Shown: one piece after another, positions 5,801 through 9,486 of the stretch
How positions within the stretch are numbered: the stretch's first letter is position 1
Layout: every line of letters begins with the position of its first letter
Origin: CAILAD01 sp964397085
GTDB lineage: Bacteria; Patescibacteriota; Saccharimonadia; CAILAD01; BJGX01
Assembly: GCA_964397085.1 (NCBI GenBank)
Contig: CAYNHH010000033.1
Span: forward strand, 1-9,486
Length of the DNA: 9,486 nt
Direction of reading: 5' to 3'
Translations under genes and position numbers: made by a program
The notes under the pieces: model-generated
What the model saw: only the letters and a program-made list of their open reading frames with translations
Told to the model about the DNA's origin: nothing
Database searches by the model: none

Positions 5801-6765
5801 AAACTCAATTCCTTCTGCATTTGGGTGATGCGGTGCTCGATATCGCGCCGCTTGAAAGGTGACATCTGGCAGTATTGCGCGTCCGTCTGGTCCCCACCTG
5901 GGCCAAGCCACGCACCGCGATCCAAGCAGCGTCGGTAGAGCGCCAGCGTGGCGTCAAGCAGGGTTTCCCCTGTGTCCAAGTCAGCGTCGGTGAGCGTCTT
6001 CACGCGGGCGATGTGCGGAGGGGTCTTTTCCACAAACACCGGCGAGAAGGACTCGAAGGGGAGGTTGAGCAGCCGACAGACGCGGCGGATCATAGCGCCC
6101 TGAAGGAAGATGCCTGTGTCCCCGATGGCCTTCTCAAGTCCATCGTCGGTGATGTCATGAGCGGTCTTCAGGTCGGCGTAACTGCCGTCCGAGGTGGGGA
6201 TCGCGTCGGGGCGCACCTTCAGCCAAATGCCCGTCTTAGGGTCCTGGGCTACGAGGGTGACTTCAATGTCCCCCTCAAGCGCTCCGGCGCGCACCAAGGC
6301 GTTCGCCGCCAAGCCGTGCGCCATCCCGCGAATAATATCCATGTGGGCGTCGCGGAGGATTTCGAGGTTGTGCGAGCGCTGCTCAGCGGCCCATGCTTTG
6401 CACCACTTCGCCCCGTTGTGCCATTTCTTCTCCGTCCCGATCATGGATGGATATATCGCCCCATCGGGATAGGTCTCCGGCTCGAAGACGAAGTGCTTGG
6501 AGAAGTCGGCCTCCCCCAAGATCAGGTGGTGAGCGCCGCGACCCAGCAACATCGCTTCCGTCGTGGTGGTCGTGTCGCGGTCGGGGTTGCTGTAGTGGCT
6601 CAGATAGGCGTGCGCCGCGCTCTTCTCGGCCATCTTCCAGAGGAAGGATTTCGAGGCGCTGTCCTCGCCTTCTACCATCAAGCGACCATGGTAGGTGCTC
6701 AGCGGAATGCCTGAATAGGCTCCGGGCGCGGAGAGGGCTTCGCCGTCCCAAGGCAGGATTTCCAT
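5797..6765 (-). CDS. RecE-like PD-(D/E)XK exonuclease
   Basis: This 322-residue protein probably degrades one strand from double-strand DNA ends to load the adjoining RecT. It has the layout of the phage PDDEXK/RecE C-terminal (DUF3799-like) group. 'SGIPLSTYHG' lies near the N-terminus, and the 'MLLGRGAHHLILGE' motif (72-85) carries the H of the RecB-nuclease family. Glu168 in 'DIEVTLVA', Asp187 in 'VRPDA' and Asp198-x-Lys200 in 'YADLKTA' form the metal and catalytic site. Gln222 in 'FLQGAMIRR' fits the trailing Q motif. Its stop overlaps the recT start (ATGA), so the pair is translationally coupled, as in other recET modules. ATG 6765 follows the shared leader ACACAGAAGAGA (6771-6782). All catalytic residues appear present. 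Confidence 0.85.
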   Translation of the reverse strand: MEILPWDGEALSAPGAYSGIPLSTYHGRLMVEGEDSASKSFLWKMAEKSAAHAYLSHYSNPDRDTTTTTEAMLLGRGAHHLILGEADFSKHFVFEPETYPDGAIYPSMIGTEKKWHNGAKWCKAWAAEQRSHNLEILRDAHMDIIRGMAHGLAANALVRAGALEGDIEVTLVAQDPKTGIWLKVRPDAIPTSDGSYADLKTAHDITDDGLEKAIGDTGIFLQGAMIRRVCRLLNLPFESFSPVFVEKTPPHIARVKTLTDADLDTGETLLDATLALYRRCLDRGAWLGPGGDQTDAQYCQMSPFKRRDIEHRITQMQKELSL

Positions 6766-6770
6766 GTGGG

Positions 6771-6789
6771 TCTCTTCTGTGTGTCTGGC
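6771..6789 (-). promoter_or_regulatory. shared leader / ribosome binding element, copy 2
   Basis: On the minus strand this reads GCCAG, two bases, then ACACAGAAGAGA, five bases before ATG 6765. It lies in the 33-base space between the DnaQ-like and RecE-like genes and matches the elements at 4066-4088 and 9286-9306. Confidence 0.55.
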
Positions 6790-6798
6790 TACCTGAAG

Positions 6799-7431
6799 TT
6801 ATATCACCGCTTCGTCGGTCGCAACCTTGGATGCAGCCTCCCGGCGCTTCAGTTCGTGATACACCCGGATGCAGGCGCGGACGTCCACCAGGGCGTCGTG
6901 GGCGCCTTCTAGCGTCTCGCCGAAGAAGAACTTGATGCATTCCCCGAGGCCTGCGTTCTTCGGCTTGTTGAAGCCCGCTTTGATCATGCGCTCGGTGGGC
7001 GGAAGGTTCACGATGGGGGTGGCGACCTCCATGGTGCAGAAGGTGCTCACGGGGCGCGCTTCCATCCAGTCCTTCGTGAAGCCGGCGCGGAGCATCGCGA
7101 TTCGCATGATGCGCTGGTCGAAGGGCAAATTGTGCGCAACCAGCGTCGCGCCGCCCCCGTAGAGCATCGCCGCGTAGAGGCGCGTGGCGATCTTCTCCTC
7201 CACGCCAAGCGCCAGCGCCTTCTCCGTCGTGATCCCGTGGATGGCGGCCACCTCATCGGGGATGGTCCACCCATCGGGCCGGATGATCAGCGACACGCTG
7301 GCCTGCTCCACCATGTCGTCGTCCAGCAGGACCATGGCGAGTTGTACGATATGCGGCTGATGGGGCGCGTCGGAAGGGTCTCTGAACGCCGGGAGTCCGG
7401 TCGTTTCACAATCTACCGCCAGGATTGGCAT
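6799..7431 (-). CDS. DnaQ-like DEDDh 3'-5' exonuclease
   Basis: This 210-residue protein is a DEDDh exonuclease of the RNase T / DNA polymerase III epsilon type. Exo I is 'AVDCETTGLP' (Asp7, Glu9), Exo II is 'LVAHNLPFDQR' (His100, Asn101, Asp105) and Exo III is 'GAHDALVDVRA' (His178, Asp183). The five catalytic residues are in place and the length equals a stand-alone exonuclease domain. A 'IHGITTEKA' segment (64-72) is also typical of the family. It probably trims 3' single-stranded DNA, or possibly RNA, during phage replication or recombination. ATG 7431 shares one base with the preceding stop (TAATG), and TGGAG (7441-7445) lies nine bases upstream. It sits between the HNH-like remnant and the RecE/RecT pair in one operon. 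The true substrate cannot be read from the sequence. Confidence 0.9.
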   Translation of the reverse strand: MPILAVDCETTGLPAFRDPSDAPHQPHIVQLAMVLLDDDMVEQASVSLIIRPDGWTIPDEVAAIHGITTEKALALGVEEKIATRLYAAMLYGGGATLVAHNLPFDQRIMRIAMLRAGFTKDWMEARPVSTFCTMEVATPIVNLPPTERMIKAGFNKPKNAGLGECIKFFFGETLEGAHDALVDVRACIRVYHELKRREAASKVATDEAVI

Positions 7432-7551
7432 TATTCAGTGCTCCAAAGTTTCTTGAGGTCTTCAAGAACAAGAGTGAGTTCTTCAATGGTGGCATTGTTC
7501 TTCAAGAGATTGGCGCGCGCAGATATGACGCGCACGTTCCCTTTCACGTAG
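7431..7551 (-). CDS. HNH-endonuclease-like protein, C-terminal 39 codons (partial)
   Basis: Reading the minus strand out of the gap, one frame gives YVKGNVRVISARANLLKNNA, then TIEELTLVLEDLKKLWSTE and TAA at 7433-7431. The pattern 'N-V-x-V-I-S-x-x-A-N-x-x-K-x-x-A-T-x-x-E-L' is the C-terminal signature I know from small phage HNH / endonuclease-VII-like proteins, where it follows the metal-binding region. The HNH core itself would lie in the gap. The TAA overlaps the ATG of the exonuclease (TAATG), which supports this frame over the alternative that ends at 7483. In the operon it would be a nicking or junction-cutting enzyme. The family call rests on the tail only. Confidence 0.6.
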
Positions 7552-7651
7552 NNNNNNNNNNNNNNNNNNNNNNNNNNNNNNNNNNNNNNNNNNNNNNNNN
7601 NNNNNNNNNNNNNNNNNNNNNNNNNNNNNNNNNNNNNNNNNNNNNNNNNNN
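7552..7651. other. assembly gap of 100 N
   Basis: This is a second run of exactly 100 N, again probably a scaffold join of unknown length inside the minus operon. The frame opened on its right side (GTG 7665) and the frame I favour on its left (ending at 7431) do not agree for a 100-base gap. Either the length is nominal or two genes are involved. Confidence 0.95.
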
Positions 7652-7665
7652 GTGATCACTCGCAC
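7652..7665 (-). CDS. 5' end of a gene running into the gap (partial)
   Basis: GTG 7665-7663 shares a base with the TAG of the upstream gene (TAGTG), and a GGAAGGAA purine run at 7673-7680 lies about eight bases before it. The visible product is MRVI. It may be the start of the HNH-like gene that ends at 7431, or of another small gene lost in the gap. Only the overlap and the ribosome binding site support it. Confidence 0.4.
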
Positions 7666-8033
7666 TACGCAGTTCCTTCCGTGGGCCAATTCATCACAGC
7701 CGCGACCCGGTGAGCCCGACCGTTCCCGGCGCCTTGAGCGAGGTGGCCCATCAACTCGGTGAACGTCTCGTCGGGCAGGTGTGCGGTATGGACGCCGAGC
7801 GCGGTTCCGACGTTGCCGAACACCAGCGCGGCATCCAAGCCGATCCCGTGGTGCACAGCGGGCAAGAGCAGCGTCTGGACGGCGCTCGATATCACTCCGG
7901 CTTGCTGGGCCAGCTGCGGGATGCGCGGCCAGTCGGCTCCGTAGTGGGCCGCTATCTCGACCTCCACCACGTCCAGATAGGCGCGGGCGGCGGCGTTGAG
8001 GCGGGATTGGGCGTCGGGAGGGGCGAAGGTCAC
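7665..8033 (-). CDS. unknown early protein, 122 aa
   Basis: I do not recognise this 122-residue protein. It looks alpha-helical. It has a 'SRLNAAARAYLDVVEVEIAAHYG' helix (10-32), a proline break at 'WPRIP', a hydrophobic stretch at about 45-82 rich in Ala, Val, Leu and Gly, and a His/Gly-rich tail ('MGHLAQGAGNGRAHRVA'). The middle stretch includes His61 and His62 and is not clearly a membrane segment. The start is GTG 8033, overlapping the upstream TGA as GTGA, with GGGGA at 8038-8042. The frame is open 18 codons further, but those overlap the Cys-rich gene. Being inside a chain of coupled early genes, it could be a host-takeover or regulatory protein; this is inference only. Confidence 0.7.
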   Translation of the reverse strand: MTFAPPDAQSRLNAAARAYLDVVEVEIAAHYGADWPRIPQLAQQAGVISSAVQTLLLPAVHHGIGLDAALVFGNVGTALGVHTAHLPDETFTELMGHLAQGAGNGRAHRVAAVMNWPTEGTA

Positions 8034-8338
8034 GGTTTCCCCGCTAGGCCGCAGAATCCTGCGCGATCCGGATCGGGCCGCTCCCACCCCTGCCAGATGG
8101 CTCCGCTGCTATGGTTTACCTGCTTTTCGCCTGCGAGGTTCCAAGCGTTTCCATCCGCAGGGGGCAGCGGCTCAGAGCCTTGAGTTATCGTTGATTCGAA
8201 GATCATTTCGGGGACGAGCCACCGCCATGCCATGCATGACGCGCCGACACACCAGCGAGCTGGATAGGGCTCCTCGTTGTGTCTGCCACACCCATCGGGA
8301 CCGCAGCACTGCTTCAGGTGTGCTTCCTCCTCGGTCAC
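8030..8338 (-). CDS. small Cys-rich early protein, 102 aa, possible metal binder
   Basis: This 102-residue protein has cysteines at 11, 12, 17, 30, 35 and 96. It carries the patterns 'CCGPDGC', 'RWCVGASCMAWRW' and a C-terminal 'GFCGLAGKP'. I recall similar 'C..SxCMAWRW ... GxCGLAG' small proteins in other phages with no assigned role, so it likely belongs to a widespread but uncharacterised family. The spacing of Cys30 and Cys35 with the N-terminal cluster could hold zinc or an iron-sulfur site. It starts at GTG 8338 with GAGGTG at 8344-8349. That GTG overlaps the upstream TGA (GTGA), and its own stop overlaps the next gene the same way, so translation is coupled on both sides. Confidence 0.75.
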   Translation of the reverse strand: MTEEEAHLKQCCGPDGCGRHNEEPYPARWCVGASCMAWRWLVPEMIFESTITQGSEPLPPADGNAWNLAGEKQVNHSSGAIWQGWERPDPDRAGFCGLAGKP

Positions 8339-8658
8339 TTCCCCACCTCGTTCATGCGCTTGGCGGCAGCGACCGCGCCGCGCTTGTGGGCGTAAGACCG
8401 GACGTGCTCGCCGACGCTTTCATCCACGATGTAGTAGCGCCCGCTTCGGTCTCCCCACGCGTGAACCGTGTAGCGCGGAGAGATATCCGACGTGGGCGCA
8501 AACGTCTTAATCGCGACCGGTCCTGCGCTCACATAGGAGGCCGACTCCGGGGGCACTGTGTCGGCGATGAAGTCGTCAAGGTCCGTCCACTTGCTCGTGA
8601 GTGGTGCCAGATTCAAGCCAAACCAGCGGCCCCAGAGTGCAAGGATGAAGTCCTTCAT
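8335..8658 (-). CDS. unknown early protein, 107 aa
   Basis: I do not recognise a family for this 107-residue protein. The N-terminal 20 residues (KDFILALWGRWFGLNLAPL) are hydrophobic and aromatic, but too short and broken to be a sure membrane helix. The C-terminal half reads as a beta strand and helix, 'GRYYIVDESVGEHVRSYAHKRGAVAAAKRMNEV'; this resembles small phage domains in which a 'x-A-x-x-A-A-x-R-x-N' helix closes the fold. ATG 8658 follows AAGGAG (8666-8671) at seven bases and overlaps the upstream stop (ATGA). Its own TGA overlaps the Cys-rich gene's start (GTGA). The stop-start chain supports the minus strand as coding here. Confidence 0.75.
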   Translation of the reverse strand: MKDFILALWGRWFGLNLAPLTSKWTDLDDFIADTVPPESASYVSAGPVAIKTFAPTSDISPRYTVHAWGDRSGRYYIVDESVGEHVRSYAHKRGAVAAAKRMNEVGK

Positions 8659-9278
8659 TGGTCATCTCCTTCACACCAGCGCTCAAGCGTGCGCTTCACA
8701 TCATCAAGGCTTTCCGCATCGCGGACATCGTCGATGAACATTTCTACGCGGGTTCCCATGTGAATGCGCTGCATGTTCGCGCTCTCAATGGCGGCGTCCT
8801 TCAGTTCGTAATCGCTGAATTTCAGGGAGCCTGCGTATTGCTTGGCGACCCAGCCGGTGGCGTCCAAGTTCTGGACACTCGCCTTTGCTTCGCCGTGCGC
8901 GCGAGCCTCTTCCTCGGTGCGGAAAAGGTCGCCCTCGTCATAGACCGACCCGATACCCACCCCAGTCTCAACGCACATGTACCGATTGCCGGTGCCATAG
9001 GTGCCGTCGTAGGGCTGCGAATTCGCCTGGACACTGCCGATGGTCAGCCGTCGCACGCTCGGAACCCACCACGAATAGTTGAGGCTCAGGTCCCGGTTGT
9101 TCATGTAGTTCTGCGAGCATCGCGGGCACGAAACTTCGAATTCGCCACCCGCCGGGGAAATGGCCTTCCACTTCCGCGAAGCCCTGCAGTCCGGGCACGG
9201 ATGCGAGCGCTTTTCGGTCGTGATGGTCGCGTGGAAAACCACGTCCCCCACGCCATACTTCGTCTCAATGCTGGGCAT
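8655..9278 (-). CDS. zinc-ribbon protein, 207 aa, first gene of the minus operon
   Basis: This 207-residue protein probably binds zinc through two CxxC pairs, Cys28-Cys31 (CPDC) and Cys51-Cys54 (CPRC), 19 residues apart as in a zinc ribbon. The ribbon is embedded in a beta-rich N-terminal part ('YGVGDVVFHATI', then the ribbon). The middle has strands ending in 'GVGIGSVYDEGDLFRTEEEARAHGEAK', where a helix of the 'f.teeeA...A' type follows. The C-terminus is helical ('FSDYELKDAAIESANMQRI', 'VKRTLERWCEG'). A role in DNA or RNA binding is possible; I know no characterised homologue. ATG 9278 follows the shared leader ACACAGGAGAGA (9286-9297). Its TGA overlaps the next ATG. Confidence 0.8.
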   Translation of the reverse strand: MPSIETKYGVGDVVFHATITTEKRSHPCPDCRASRKWKAISPAGGEFEVSCPRCSQNYMNNRDLSLNYSWWVPSVRRLTIGSVQANSQPYDGTYGTGNRYMCVETGVGIGSVYDEGDLFRTEEEARAHGEAKASVQNLDATGWVAKQYAGSLKFSDYELKDAAIESANMQRIHMGTRVEMFIDDVRDAESLDDVKRTLERWCEGDDQ

Positions 9279-9285
9279 TTTGGGT

Positions 9286-9306
9286 TCTCTCCTGTGTCGG
9301 CCTGGC
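9286..9306 (-). promoter_or_regulatory. shared leader / ribosome binding element, copy 3
   Basis: On the minus strand this reads GCCAG, four bases, then ACACAGGAGAGA, seven bases before ATG 9278. It matches the copies at 4066-4088 and 6771-6789. Here it begins the first gene of the operon, so it lies in the 5' untranslated part of the transcript. Confidence 0.55.
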
Positions 9307-9341
9307 GAGCCGCTTGGCCAGCCACAAGTTGCACGGATTTA

Positions 9342-9352
9342 TGTGATACGCA
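9342..9352 (+). promoter_or_regulatory. operator-like dyad site 1 (TGTGATACGCA)
   Basis: This is an imperfect dyad, TGTG-ATA-CGCA, centred on 9347. It shares the core YGTGATACRC with the site at 9388-9398, 46 bp away centre to centre. The same 12 bases TATGTGATACGC recur inside recT at 4623-4634. Confidence 0.4.
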
Positions 9353-9387
9353 AGCGGTGAAAGAACGCTGTTTAACATTTTTGAGAG

Positions 9388-9398
9388 CGTGATACACG
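9388..9398 (+). promoter_or_regulatory. operator-like dyad site 2 (CGTGATACACG)
   Basis: CGTG-ATA-CACG is a perfect dyad centred on 9393. It extends to six-base arms with one mismatch (AGCGTG/CACGTT). The ten bases CGTGATACAC recur inside the DnaQ-like gene at 6855-6864. Its place between divergent genes fits a repressor or activator site. Confidence 0.45.
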
Positions 9399-9436
9399 TT
9401 GGCCGTTCCAACCCCGTTTTTCAACCGGAGAGCCAC

Positions 9437-9486
9437 ATGGCCCGCACCCCGAAACCCACCGCGTCCGATGATCGTGGCATCGGCGA
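9437..9486 (+). CDS. start of a divergent plus-strand gene (partial)
   Basis: ATG 9437 follows a CGGAGAG ribosome binding site (9426-9432) and opens a frame reading MARTPKPTASDDRGIG to the window edge. The start is basic and Pro/Thr-rich, like a disordered N-terminus. Its place opposite an early operon is where phages often keep a regulator, but nothing in these 16 residues shows that. Confidence 0.55.
   Translation, partial: MARTPKPTASDDRGIG

Larger units (their letters stand above)
9279..9436. promoter_or_regulatory. divergent intergenic control region
   Basis: These 158 bases separate the first minus-strand gene from a plus-strand gene. The middle (about 9336-9425) is more AT-rich than its surroundings, as expected for promoters facing both ways. 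It holds two operator-like dyads (9342-9352, 9388-9398). I found no pair of -35/-10 boxes good enough to name; weak options are GATACA at 9391 on the plus strand and CATAAA within the minus-strand reading near 9340. The minus strand is open across it (to GTG 9436), but that frame lacks a ribosome binding site and overlaps the zinc-ribbon gene. Confidence 0.55.

Noticed and set aside
5875..6714. 279-codon plus-strand open frame opposite the RecE-like gene
   Set aside because: The minus strand carries all catalytic motifs of the nuclease and a stop-start overlap with recT; the plus frame has no recognisable domain.
7996..8763. 255-codon plus-strand open frame
   Set aside because: The minus strand here is a chain of genes with ATGA/GTGA overlaps and ribosome binding sites, while the plus frame crosses three of them and is Arg-rich as shadows often are.
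8658..9392. 244-codon plus-strand open frame opposite the zinc-ribbon gene
   Set aside because: The opposite strand has two CxxC pairs, a good start and the shared leader. The plus frame lacks any such support.
9101..9436. Minus-strand open frame starting GTG 9436 across the divergent region
   Set aside because: It has no ribosome binding site and overlaps the zinc-ribbon gene in another frame, and its first part is the AT-richer control region.
1..9486. tRNA genes, CRISPR arrays, insertion sequences, attachment sites
   Set aside because: No cloverleaf with a T-arm consensus, no regularly spaced repeats, no transposase or terminal inverted repeats, and no integrase with a direct repeat were seen.

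Overview
This window looks like two converging arms of a GC-rich tailed-phage genome or prophage. It was assembled from at least three contigs joined by two 100-N spacers (3925-4024 and 7552-7651). The phage assignment rests on a tail spike/fibre gene, a lysis cassette and a RecE/RecT-type recombination cassette. The base composition and the style of the small accessory genes fit a phage of a high-GC proteobacterium, possibly an alphaproteobacterium, but no gene here fixes the host. No terminase, capsid or integrase lies in the window, so the lifestyle (lytic or temperate) cannot be read.

Plus-strand arm (1-3924), late genes. It starts with the last codons of an unknown gene, followed by a 658-residue tail spike/fibre (46-2022). 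Then come a 53-residue ORF and a coiled-coil protein joined by an ATGA overlap, a strong hairpin (2480-2517), and a protein with one membrane segment (2535-2885). An endolysin with a peptidoglycan-binding domain and a Cys/His/Asn hydrolase domain (2899-3597) follows, then a two-helix holin candidate (3657-3899). The first codons of one more gene run into the first gap. Roles: receptor/polysaccharide binding, then membrane permeabilisation and cell-wall cutting.

Minus-strand arm (9278 down to about 4025), probably the early operon. In transcription order it holds: a zinc-ribbon protein; three small unknown proteins, one Cys-rich, chained by ATGA/GTGA overlaps; the start of a gene running into the second gap; the 39-codon end of an HNH-endonuclease-like protein (7431-7551); a DnaQ-like DEDDh 3'-5' exonuclease; a RecE-like PD-(D/E)XK exonuclease; a RecT single-strand annealing protein with a long acidic linker and an extra C-terminal domain; and a GTG-started gene running into the first gap. 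Together these make a phage recombination/DNA-processing module.

Between the minus operon and a new plus-strand gene (from 9437) lies a 158-bp divergent control region with two operator-like dyads. The core of these dyads, YGTGATACRC, recurs twice inside the minus operon in the same orientation, which resembles a multi-site repressor system. Three non-overlapping minus-strand genes also share an unusual leader, GCCAG-N(2/4/6)-ACACAGRRGAGA. These two non-coding patterns, the extended RecT and the string of unknown early genes are the most interesting parts of the window.
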